Shown here: positions 1 through 6,064 of the stretch, piece after piece
Layout: the number at the start of each line of letters is the position of its first letter
Numbering within the stretch: position 1 is the first letter of the stretch
NCBI GenBank assembly: GCA_012032855.1
Contig: JAAUQA010000203.1
Span: 1 to 6,388, forward strand
Direction of reading: 5' to 3'
From: Candidatus Competibacteraceae bacterium
GTDB lineage: Bacteria; Pseudomonadota; Gammaproteobacteria; Competibacterales; Competibacteraceae
Length of the DNA stretch: 6,388 nt
Notes under the pieces: model-generated
The model's input: the letters and a program-made list of their open reading frames with translations, nothing else
What the model was told of the DNA's origin: nothing
Databases searched by the model: none
Program-made: the position numbers and the translations under genes

Positions 1-26
1 TCGAATCTCTTGGGAGTTCCTCGATC

Positions 27-51
27 GGTGCGTTCCTGTCGTTGGCACACC
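27..51. repeat. Imperfect dyad, possible dispersed intergenic repeat
   Basis: Two 10-base arms, GGTGCGTTCC and TTGGCACACC, flank TGTCG. The outer GGTG/CACC bases pair, there is one C-A mismatch, then a G-C pair and two possible G-T wobbles. It lies past the stop of the unknown minus-strand gene. Short elements with GGTGCG and CACACCCTAC cores occur in many copies in some gammaproteobacterial and cyanobacterial genomes. That is recollection, and copy number cannot be judged here. No T run follows on either strand, so it is a poor intrinsic terminator. Confidence 0.3.
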
Positions 52-104
52 CTACCGCTTGCTAATGGTTAGCTTTGTTCCGAGGTTGTATGTCTAGCCA
101 CAAT

Positions 105-544
105 CTATCTTGGCCCTTTGTCAGTTGCACGAATTACCTCGACAGAAAATGAAACTCCTGCTTTGGTGGTTAACGCTACAGACGCAATCCAGCAAATCAG
201 AACCTTAAATGGGCGCCGGTAGCTTTTGAACTCCCACGTATACGTGCGACCCATATCTTTTTCAGACGAAGTATGGTGTGCATCTTTTCTCGCGCCTTTT
301 AGAGATCGTCTCTTTTTTGTTTTGGCATCAATAAAATCCGCATCAATAGTTGGATTGCCATTTTTATCCAAATCAGACCAATCCAAGCGCAGAGTAATAA
401 TGTCGTTTCCAATTTGAAACGGTTCAAAAAGTGGCAGACACTTTCGGGCTTCTTTTGCAATATTTGTGATTCCCCAGTGTCTAGAAACACGATGGTAGCT
501 GCCTCAATATTTTGCTCCAGTTGCCCCTGATTCATAAGCTCCAA
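105..544 (-). CDS. Hypothetical protein, frame split by a probable one-base deletion
   Basis: I do not recognise this protein. Two overlapping minus-strand frames each look like part of one gene. The first starts at TTG 544, preceded by a good GGAGG (550-554, spacing 5), and reads MELMNQGQLEQNIE. The second is open from about 505 down to the TAG at 105-107 and contains GSYHRVSRHWGITN, PLFEPFQIGND, LDWSDLDKNGNPTID and, at the end, SVEVIRATDKGPR. Adding one G to the GG at 502-503 joins them into a protein of about 146 residues. The continuation of the first frame below about 420 turns into a leucine-rich, low-quality sequence that ends at 299, which favours the second frame there. DLDKNGNPTID resembles a short calcium-binding loop (DxDxNG), but no full EF-hand is present. 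There is one hydrophobic patch (VLICWIASVAL), and the middle is lysine- and arginine-rich. The region is more AT-rich than its neighbours, which may point to transfer. The exact shift site is inferred. Confidence 0.5.
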
Positions 545-572
545 GTTCGCCTCCGGTTATGCAAAGCCAACT

Positions 573-582
573 TATGATCATA
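573..582. promoter_or_regulatory. 10-bp perfect palindrome upstream of the unknown gene
   Basis: TATGATCATA is its own reverse complement and lies about 30 bases upstream of the TTG start at 544. On the minus strand the same bases give a TATGAT sequence that could serve as a -10 element, but no good -35 is found at the expected distance. It could be a promoter core or an operator half. Only the symmetry is directly seen. Confidence 0.25.
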
Positions 583-587
583 TAGTT

Positions 588-619
588 CCGCATATCTCCA
601 AGATTAAATCGATATGCGG
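588..619. repeat. Perfect 9-bp inverted repeat in intergenic DNA
   Basis: CCGCATATC (588-596) and GATATGCGG (611-619) are exact reverse complements separated by 14 bases, and the spacer contains a smaller GATTAAATC dyad. It lies between the end of the FAH gene and the start of the unknown gene, both on the minus strand. There is no T run after either arm, so an operator or a structured leader fits better than a terminator. The rest of the gap from 545 to 727 is AT-rich and shows no other gene. Confidence 0.4.
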
Positions 620-744
620 TAGATTCTTTGTCCGCTCACACCTAACTTATTCTCGGCGAAGCTGAAATAAAAATTCAAGATTTTACTTTCAATCATTATA
701 ACGCCCTACGCAATACCATCACATCCCTCACGAAGAACCCGCCC

Positions 745-1740
745 TCACCACCCGATTCCGCAACACCCCAACCCTTCCACCTCCAACTCCACCACATCGT
801 TCGGTTGCAGCCAGCGATCCAATTCCAATCCACAACCACCCCCGACCGTTCCGGAACCGATAAATTCGCCGGGATATAGCGTTTCATCCTGCGAAATATG
901 GGCGATGATGTCCGCAAACGTGAAATACATCTCACCGCTGTTGCCGCATGACCATTCTTCGCCATTGATACGGGCGCGCATCGTTAGATTGTAAGGTTCG
1001 GGAATCTCGTCCGCCGTAACCAGATACGGACCCATCACATTACCGGTATCGAAATCCTTGCCTTTGGCCGGCCCCAAGCGGCCCTCCATTTCCTTTAACT
1101 GCACATCACGAGCGCTGAAATCATTGAAAATCGTGTACCCGGCAATGTGCTCATGGGCGCGTTCTTTGGGAATATTGCAACCCTGGCGACCGATGAAGAT
1201 GCCGAACTCCAGTTCATAATCCAGTTTTTCGGTGTAACGGGGCCATTGCACCTCGGCATCCGGGCCGACCACGCTGAAAGGATTACTCTTGTAGTATAAC
1301 GGCTGTTGATACCAGACCTTTGGTGCGCCGATCAATGCTCGACCACGGCGTTTTTCGACCCAGGCATCCAAAGCGGCCAACGGGGCGAAGCGCCATTTGA
1401 CCACCGTGCGGGTAGCCTGCACGATATGCTTTTCGAAGCTGATGCAATCGCGAATTGAGCGGGGTCGCGGAACGGGGGCCAACAATCGTACTTGGTTTTG
1501 CGCATAGCGGCTTTCAGAACCCGCTTGACTCGCGATAAACTCCAACGCCGTATGGGCTTGTTCCAGTGCCTGCTCGCCGCCCTCCAACAGACTCAGCATA
1601 TCGTTGAGCTGCGGCGAAGCGGAACCGGTCCGGTCGCTATGGCCCTGCTGCAGATCGGCCACGGTTTCACCGTCCGCCATGAGCGCACCTAACCGTGGCG
1701 CGGTTGGATTTTCCGTGATCACAAAAGTAAGTAATTTCAT
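745..1740 (-). CDS. Fumarylacetoacetate hydrolase family protein, C-terminus frameshifted
   Basis: This is an FAH-superfamily enzyme, a cytosolic metal-dependent hydrolase, decarboxylase or hydratase acting on beta-diketo or oxo acids; the substrate cannot be named from sequence. The N-terminal part (residues 1-90) is the small domain. The catalytic fold runs from about 92. Asp98 and His105 in SIRDCISFEKHI match the first metal ligand and the catalytic His of mouse FAH. Glu176 and Glu178 in DYELEFG and Asp207 in FNDFSARD supply the other metal ligands. GKDFDTGNVMGP (227-238) and GEFIGSGTVGGGCG (291-304) are also typical. The ending GLGCCGIGW at 745 is wrong for the family. One extra G in the run at 766-769 gives GLGVLRNRVVRAGSS with a stop at 728-730 and a protein of about 337 residues. 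The start at 1740 has no strong ribosome binding site, but the MKLLTFV opening is usual. It is divergent from the lactonase gene, 74 bp away. Confidence 0.9.
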   Translation of the reverse strand: MKLLTFVITENPTAPRLGALMADGETVADLQQGHSDRTGSASPQLNDMLSLLEGGEQALEQAHTALEFIASQAGSESRYAQNQVRLLAPVPRPRSIRDCISFEKHIVQATRTVVKWRFAPLAALDAWVEKRRGRALIGAPKVWYQQPLYYKSNPFSVVGPDAEVQWPRYTEKLDYELEFGIFIGRQGCNIPKERAHEHIAGYTIFNDFSARDVQLKEMEGRLGPAKGKDFDTGNVMGPYLVTADEIPEPYNLTMRARINGEEWSCGNSGEMYFTFADIIAHISQDETLYPGEFIGSGTVGGGCGLELDRWLQPNDVVELEVEGLGCCGIGW

Positions 1741-1814
1741 CGTATTGAACCCGGCAGGTTGGCTGTCTCTTTGGGGTTGTTAGAGCGCGCATCACCCGTT
1801 GTTAGGAAACAATC
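1741..1814. promoter_or_regulatory. Divergent intergenic region with direct repeat and Shine-Dalgarno hairpin
   Basis: This 74-bp spacer must hold the start signals of both the FAH gene (minus) and the lactonase gene (plus). GTTGTTAG occurs at 1776-1783 and again at 1798-1805, exactly 22 bp apart, or about two helical turns, as in some operators. The second copy runs into TTGTT-AGGA-AACAA (1799-1812). This could form a 5-bp hairpin with the lactonase Shine-Dalgarno AGGA in its loop. No convincing -35/-10 pair was found on either strand. Confidence 0.35.
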
Positions 1815-2933
1815 ATGAAAAAAATCGTGCTGATTGTGTTTGGATTGCTTGGCCTTGTCATCGTTTATCTCCTGGCCTGGCCGGTACCTATCGAACCGCA
1901 AGCCTGGCAAGCACCGTCGAATCCCGGTTATACCGGCGTTTTTGCCCCGAACCAGCAGTTGCACACTATAGAACAACTGCCGTTGGGCGATCAGTACGGT
2001 CCCGAGGAAGTCATCGTGGATGAGCAAGGCGAACTTTACGCCGCCACTCACGACGGCTGGATTGTGCGCATGGCGGCAGACGGTTCAGCGGTTCAGAATT
2101 GGGTGCAAACCGATGGCCGGCCTTTGGGTTTAGCGTTCGATCCACAGGGTAATTTGATTGTCGCCGATGCCTTCCGGGGGTTGTTGCAGATCACTCCGGC
2201 AGGCGCAGTCACCGAACTCGCCACCGAAGCCGATGGGATTCCCATTCGTTACGCCAATAATGTCGATGTGGCGGCGGACGGCAAGATATATTTTTCCGAT
2301 TCATCGACCCGCTTCGCCGCCCAGGCTTCCGGTGGAACCTATGCCGCCAGCCTGTTGGACATTATGGAACACAGTGGCACTGGCCGGTTATTGGTTTACG
2401 ATCCGGCAACGCAACACGCATCGACGGTGTTGGATGGGCTGAATTTCGCCAACGGGGTTGCGGTTAGCTCGGACCAATCGAGCGTATTGGTTAATGAAAC
2501 CGGCGAATATCGGGTTTTGCGTTATTGGCGGACCGGCCCTAAAACCGGCCAGGTGGAACCGGTATTAGAAGCCTTACCGGGCTTTCCCGATAATCTGACC
2601 CGAGGACAGGACGGACGCTATTGGCTGGCCTTGATCTCGCCGCGTAATGCCTTGTTGGATCGCTTGGCGGATAAGCCCTGGTTACGCAAAGTTGTGCAGC
2701 GACTCCCTGCTGCGCTACGTCCTAAAGCCGTGCATTACGGCCATGTCGTCGCCTTCAATGAGAGCGGAGAAGTTGTCCTGAATCTGCAGGACCCGGCGGG
2801 CACCTATCCGCTCATCTCAGCGGCAACCGAGACCGATGATGCATTGTATTTCGGTAGCTTGACTGCGCCGGCGGTGGGCAAATTAAACAAGGACGCCGCC
2901 GGCTTGACTAATCTGAAAACCGGAAGTGAATGA
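1815..2933 (+). CDS. Membrane-anchored SMP-30/strictosidine-synthase-like (APMAP-type) lactonase
   Basis: This is a six-bladed beta-propeller protein of the family that includes strictosidine synthase, paraoxonase-like arylesterases and APMAP. The likely role is calcium-dependent lactone or ester hydrolysis; the substrate is unknown. Residues 4-22 are hydrophobic after MKK with no clear cleavage site, so it is probably a signal anchor with the propeller on the periplasmic side. Residues matching the paraoxonase calcium site can be picked out: Glu64 or Glu65 in GPEEVIVD, Asn149 in YANNVDV, Asn213 in FANGVAVSSD, and Asp259-Asn260 in GFPDNL. GRPLGLAFDP (101-110), VADAFRGLLQI (116-126) and GRLLVYDP (190-197) are typical blade motifs. 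The length of 372 aa is normal. The ATG at 1815 has AGGA at 1804-1807. It diverges from the FAH gene, which hints at a shared route, and its last 26 bp overlap the opposite-strand cyclase gene. Confidence 0.87.
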   Translation: MKKIVLIVFGLLGLVIVYLLAWPVPIEPQAWQAPSNPGYTGVFAPNQQLHTIEQLPLGDQYGPEEVIVDEQGELYAATHDGWIVRMAADGSAVQNWVQTDGRPLGLAFDPQGNLIVADAFRGLLQITPAGAVTELATEADGIPIRYANNVDVAADGKIYFSDSSTRFAAQASGGTYAASLLDIMEHSGTGRLLVYDPATQHASTVLDGLNFANGVAVSSDQSSVLVNETGEYRVLRYWRTGPKTGQVEPVLEALPGFPDNLTRGQDGRYWLALISPRNALLDRLADKPWLRKVVQRLPAALRPKAVHYGHVVAFNESGEVVLNLQDPAGTYPLISAATETDDALYFGSLTAPAVGKLNKDAAGLTNLKTGSE

Positions 2934-3837
2934 ACTCGGAATCATCGCTGTCCCGACCGAGGCTAATCACGCCTTCGCCATACAGCGGGAAGCTCTCTCT
3001 GCGCAGGAAAATTTTTCTCCCATCCCGCATACGGACATAGGTTCCATTAGTGCTGCTGTCGGTCAAAATGAACTTGCCCTGGCTGAGTTCGATATGGGCA
3101 TGATTTCTGGACGCGAACTTGGCGTCGATCATCAAATCGCTGCGCGGATTTCTTCCTAATGAAAAAGGTTGATTTTCCACTTTGATTTCAAAGTGCCTAG
3201 CCCCATAGGTCAAGATCAGGGTTGCAGAGTGGAGCGGCGCTTCGTGGCCTTCGATCGTAAATTGGCTGGTTAAATCGGAGGTGTCTTCCTGCCAGATCAC
3301 TTCACAAATCGCCATCTGGGCTCTTTTGCCGCGCACCTTGGTGAGACCCAAATTGCGGATAGTGCGACGCATAATGGCCGGTAGAATGTCAACCGTGGTT
3401 TGGGTGGTAATAATCTGCCCCGCTTTGGATAAGCTCGCCATTCTCGCGGCGGTATTTACCGCATCGCCGAATACATCGTTTTCCTCAAGGATCACTTCGC
3501 CGCAGTGCAGGCCGACTCGGATAGCGATATTCAGCGGTGCTAGAGACTCATCCCGAGTCACTGCGCGTTGCATTTCGCTAGCCGAAAAAATCGCTCTCTC
3601 CGGTCCCGGAAAGCGGCACATGATTTCATCACCGATGGTTTTAACGACCACGCCGTCGTGTTTTTTGACTTTTTCTGCCAATAACGTTAAGACCTGAGCC
3701 TCTATTTGCCTGGCACGGACATCCCCATACCGCTCGAAAAGTTGGGTGCTGTGGCAAATATCGGCAAACAAAACCGTCGTTGTTGCGGATTGGCGTGACA
3801 TTAAAAAAAGCTCGTTTTGATGATTAACGTGAAGCAT
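2908..3837 (-). CDS. Class III adenylate cyclase with C-terminal FHA domain
   Basis: This is a soluble two-domain signalling protein that should make cAMP from ATP. The catalytic domain spans about residues 18-185. Both metal-binding aspartates are present (Asp26 in LFADICHST, Asp70 in KTIGDE). The ATP-selecting pair is Lys66 and Asp121, and the transition-state pair is Asn128 and Arg132 in DVFGDAVNTAAR, so it looks active and ATP-specific. An FHA phosphothreonine-binding domain follows at about 205-300, with Gly228-Arg229, Ser243, His246 and Asn264-Gly265 all in place. No membrane segment is seen. FHA fusion suggests control by a Ser/Thr kinase or recruitment to a phosphorylated partner, but no kinase lies in the window. 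The start is uncertain. The ATG at 3837 lacks a real ribosome binding site. The ATG at 3801 (MSRQSATTT) has only a weak GAG at spacing 9 but places the start just before the first strand, as usual for such proteins. I report the longer form as the outer limit. Confidence 0.92.
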   Translation of the reverse strand: MLHVNHQNELFLMSRQSATTTVLFADICHSTQLFERYGDVRARQIEAQVLTLLAEKVKKHDGVVVKTIGDEIMCRFPGPERAIFSASEMQRAVTRDESLAPLNIAIRVGLHCGEVILEENDVFGDAVNTAARMASLSKAGQIITTQTTVDILPAIMRRTIRNLGLTKVRGKRAQMAICEVIWQEDTSDLTSQFTIEGHEAPLHSATLILTYGARHFEIKVENQPFSLGRNPRSDLMIDAKFASRNHAHIELSQGKFILTDSSTNGTYVRMRDGRKIFLRRESFPLYGEGVISLGRDSDDSEFIHFRFSD

Positions 3838-3970
3838 TCACCCAAGATTCTATATGCCTTATAACCTCTGCGGCTACTGTTGCTTGGCATGCTGTTATGA
3901 TCCGGCTTGTAGCAGAACGTCGTTGTGACGAGACTGCTTGCGATAAATCGCCCGTCGGTTGGACCGCTGA

Positions 3971-4141
3971 AGGTTGCGGGTCGCCCAAGAGGTTATTGAA
4001 GTGCTGTTTGGATCAGTATTCTGGATGAGGATTGAGAATATCTTGCTCGCTGAGCAACACCACCAAGTGCTGTCAGAAGATTTTTTACGGCAGCGTGCCA
4101 ATGCTCTGGCGCGTCGTTTCGGGCTGGCCGGAATTATCTGA
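3971..4141 (+). other. Possible small ORF or gene remnant in the cyclase-decarboxylase gap
   Basis: The gap 3838-4253 (416 bp) has no clear gene. One plus-strand frame, open from 3971 to the TGA at 4139-4141, looks protein-like: VAQEVIEVLFGSVFW, then from ATG 4025 MRIENILLAEQHHQVLSE and a basic helical stretch ending RRFGLAGII. The part from ATG 4025 is 38 residues and has no good ribosome binding site. A second frame at 3913-3999 (QNVVVTRLLAINRPSVG) also looks protein-like and would join it by a frame change near 3990. I do not recognise either piece. This may be the end of a decayed gene, a tiny gene, or chance. A longer minus-strand frame over the same bases looks like a shadow. Confidence 0.22.
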
Positions 4142-4197
4142 AGTAGGGCCGCCAACCCAGTTAGCGCGTTGTTGGAGGCGCGGCACGAGCAAAGACC

Positions 4198-4211
4198 GGG
4201 GTGCCAACCCC
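4198..4211 (-). terminator. Weak hairpin downstream of the glutamate decarboxylase gene
   Basis: Read on the minus strand, GGGGT-TGGC-ACCCC forms a 5-bp GC-rich stem with a four-base loop about 43 bases past the decarboxylase stop. It is followed by GGTCTTTG. The T stretch is short and not adjacent to the stem, so termination would be weak. An alternative longer stem uses GGGGTG and CACCCC around the same bases. Confidence 0.22.
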
Positions 4212-4253
4212 TCACCCCATGATTGCCCTGGCTCAATTGATGACACGCTCTAA

Positions 4254-5637
4254 TCAATGCGCAAACGGAGACTGCGGTTCGCCCTTGTGCCCGGCGTGCG
4301 CTTCGAAATGTTCGACGGCCTTGGCCAGATCGGCCAGCAACATATCGGCGAGATCGCGACTAAACCCTTCGCGGACGACAATCCGCAGCACCGCCAGCTT
4401 CTCGACATTGGGGGGCATCGTGTACGCGGGAACTTGCCAGCCCTTTTCACGCAGCTTGTCCGACAGATCGAAAACGCTGTAACGACTGTCATCCTTGAGC
4501 GCGAAAGCGAACACGGGAATCGTATCGCCGCGTGAGAGCAGTTCAAAAGGCCCCATTTTCTCGATCTCGCCGGACAGGTAAACCGCCGTATTGCGGAGGC
4601 TTGCCATGATGCGGGTATAGCCTTCCCGACCGAGACGCAGGAAATTGTAATACTGACCGACGATTTGATTGCCGGGACGCGAGAAGTTGAGAGTAAAGGT
4701 CGGCATATCACCGCCCAAGTAATTGACATGGAACACCAAATCCTGCGGCAGATCTTCGTGTGCACGCCAAACCACCCAGCCCACGCCCGGATACACTAAA
4801 CCGTATTTGTGCCCGGACACGTTAATCGATTTGACCAGCGGCAGGCGAAAATCCCACTCCAGTTCAGGTTGCAGAAAAGGCGCGACAAACCCCCCGGATG
4901 CCGCGTCGACATGCATCGGCACATCATGACCGGTCTTAGCGTTATACTCCACCAAGGCGTCATGAATCTCTTTGATCGGCTCGTAAGCGCCGGTGTAAGT
5001 TACGCCGAGGATGGGAACGACCGCGATGGTGTTCTCGTCGACCGCGTTCAACACCCCTTGGGGCGTGATGGTGTACTGATTGGGCTCCATCTCAATATAG
5101 CGGGGTTCCACTTCCCAATAACGGGCGAATTTTTCCCAGACCACTTGCACGTTATTGCCCATCACGATATTCGGTTTGTCAGTGGGCTTGCCTTTGGCTT
5201 GCATGCGCTCGCGCCAGCGCCACTTCAAGGCCATACCGGCCAACATCACCGCCTCTGAGGAACCGATGGCGGAGGCGCCCACGCCGGTTTCGGTGGCGTT
5301 GAACAGCCGTGAAACAATGTTGATGCAACGTTCCTCAATCATCGCGGTATAGGGGTACTCATCCTTGTCGATCATGTTCTTATCGAACGTCTCAGCCATC
5401 AGCTTTTCGGCCTCCGGTTCCATCCAGGTAGTGACAAAGGTGGCCAAGTTAAGCCGGGCGTTGCCGTCAAGCATCAATTCATCGTGGATGATGTTGTAGG
5501 TCGTGGTCGGGTCGAGTTCCTGATCAGCGAGCTCATATTTTGGGGATGGGCTGCTCCATGGCGTTACGGGCATAGACCGGGGTCAGGACGGTATCTTGCG
5601 GTTTCAGGGCGTTGAGGTTCTTGGTTTTGATAACCAT
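4254..5637 (-). CDS. gadB: Glutamate decarboxylase (PLP-dependent), frameshifted near the N-terminus
   Basis: The enzyme converts L-glutamate to GABA and CO2 in the cytoplasm and uses up a proton, serving acid tolerance or the GABA shunt. The long frame runs from 5573 to 4254 (439 codons). Numbered on the repaired protein, the PLP lysine is Lys277 in SGHKYG, the ring-binding Asp is Asp244 in HVDAASGG, and phosphate-contacting serines lie in IGSSEA near 126-127. LDGNARLNLATFVTTW and TDKPNIVMG are further family signatures. The frame's own start (MPVTPWSSPSPK) does not fit the family. An upstream ATG at 5637 has a strong AAGGAG (5644-5649, spacing 6) and encodes MVIKTKNLNALKPQDTVL and then VYARNAMEQPIPK, but hits TGA at 5533-5535. 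Removing one A from the run at 5538-5541 joins it to YELADQELDP and gives about 460 aa, the usual length. The protein ends in His, as discussed in the findings. No gadC antiporter gene is adjacent. Confidence 0.95.
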
Positions 5638-5643
5638 CGGTTG

Positions 5644-5649
5644 CTCCTT
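5644..5649 (-). promoter_or_regulatory. Ribosome binding site that fixes the decarboxylase start at 5637
   Basis: AAGGAG on the minus strand lies 6 bases before the ATG at 5635-5637. It is the best Shine-Dalgarno match near the gene and shows that translation begins upstream of the frameshift and not at the ATG at 5573. Confidence 0.8.
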
Positions 5650-5762
5650 TTCGGTGACAGATCGCTGACTTGTGTTGGGCTAGTGAATGAACTAGGTGTC
5701 GCGGGTTCGAGTGGCGGGCAAAGAATAGGGTTCGATTTCACAAGGGAATCGGTTTAACAGCG

Positions 5763-5768
5763 ATTATA
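5763..5768 (-). promoter_or_regulatory. Candidate -10 element for the decarboxylase gene
   Basis: TATAAT, the consensus -10 sequence, occurs on the minus strand about 125 bases before the start at 5637. The -35 at a 17-bp spacing is poor (TAGCAC), so an activator would be needed if it is used. The leader would be roughly 120 bases. Confidence 0.25.
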
Positions 5769-5789
5769 GGCCAGGAGGCTGTGTCGTGC

Positions 5790-5806
5790 TACACTGATAT
5801 GGTGTA
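5790..5806. promoter_or_regulatory. Inverted repeat, candidate operator of the toxin-antitoxin operon
   Basis: TACAC and GTGTA flank a 7-base AT-rich centre, 19 bases before the antitoxin start codon. Ribbon-helix-helix antitoxins commonly bind such short symmetric sites over their own promoter and repress it together with the toxin. The left arm overlaps TACACT, a partial -10 match. The repeat is seen directly; the operator role is inferred. Confidence 0.35.
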
Positions 5807-5824
5807 TTCGTGCTGGAGACCACT

Positions 5825-6064
5825 ATGGCCAATCTTACCATCAGCGTCGATGATGAAACCCTGAAGCAAGCACGTGTTCGGGCGCTGCAGGAAAACACTT
5901 CAGTCAATGCCATGCTGGGCAAATATCTTGAAGAATATGCCCAGAACGACAAGATCAGGCAACGCAGGCAAGAGGCGCTGAACTCGCTGCTAGCGTTGGC
6001 AGAGCAATGCGGGTGCGGACGGGGCGGAGCAACCTGGAACCGTGACGATCTTTATGAGCGATAA
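5825..6064 (+). CDS. Antitoxin of a PIN-toxin (VapBC-like) type II module
   Basis: This 79-residue protein should dimerise, bind its own promoter and neutralise the toxin encoded next to it. Residues 3-8 (NLTISV) form the DNA-contacting strand, followed by helices at about 10-23 and 25-38, a ribbon-helix-helix pattern as in CopG/Arc-type antitoxins. The tail after residue 42 is charged and ends WNRDDLYER, typical of the toxin-binding end. CGCG at 62-65 is an odd cysteine-glycine patch. The ATG at 5825 is chosen because GGAG at 5815-5818 has spacing 6; a GTG at 5810 would add five residues and lacks such a site. The stop overlaps the toxin start by 11 bases, so the two are probably translationally coupled. 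VapB-type naming is by partner and not by close family recognition. Confidence 0.87.
   Translation: MANLTISVDDETLKQARVRALQENTSVNAMLGKYLEEYAQNDKIRQRRQEALNSLLALAEQCGCGRGGATWNRDDLYER

Noticed and set aside
661..690. Terminator for the FAH gene around CTGAAATAAAAATTCAAG
   Set aside because: The two arms do not pair in register (CTGAAA against CTTGAA), so no stable stem forms.
1737..2051. 104-codon minus-strand frame over the divergent spacer and lactonase start
   Set aside because: It covers the signal anchor and first blade of the lactonase on the opposite strand and has no family signature; the divergent arrangement explains the region better.
3281..3697. 138-codon plus-strand frame antisense to the cyclase
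   Set aside because: It mirrors the cyclase domain coding sequence, and its composition is that of a reverse-frame shadow.
3895..4257. 120-codon minus-strand frame in the gap after the decarboxylase
   Set aside because: Its sequence is rich in Ser, Arg, Cys and Trp runs typical of non-coding frames, while the plus strand over the same bases reads more like protein.
4809..5258. 149-codon plus-strand open frame antisense to the decarboxylase
   Set aside because: It lies wholly inside a strongly conserved gene on the other strand, resembles no family and has no ribosome binding site; it is a shadow.
5530..5545. Programmed +1 frameshift in the decarboxylase mRNA
   Set aside because: AAAA before ATA-TGA could allow a slip, but no known decarboxylase uses one and two other genes in the window show the same type of single-base error.
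5700..5725. GCGGGTTCGAGTGGC, resembling a tRNA T-arm
   Set aside because: The matching stem strand is missing and no acceptor or anticodon arm can be found, so it is neither a tRNA nor a clear attachment-site scar.
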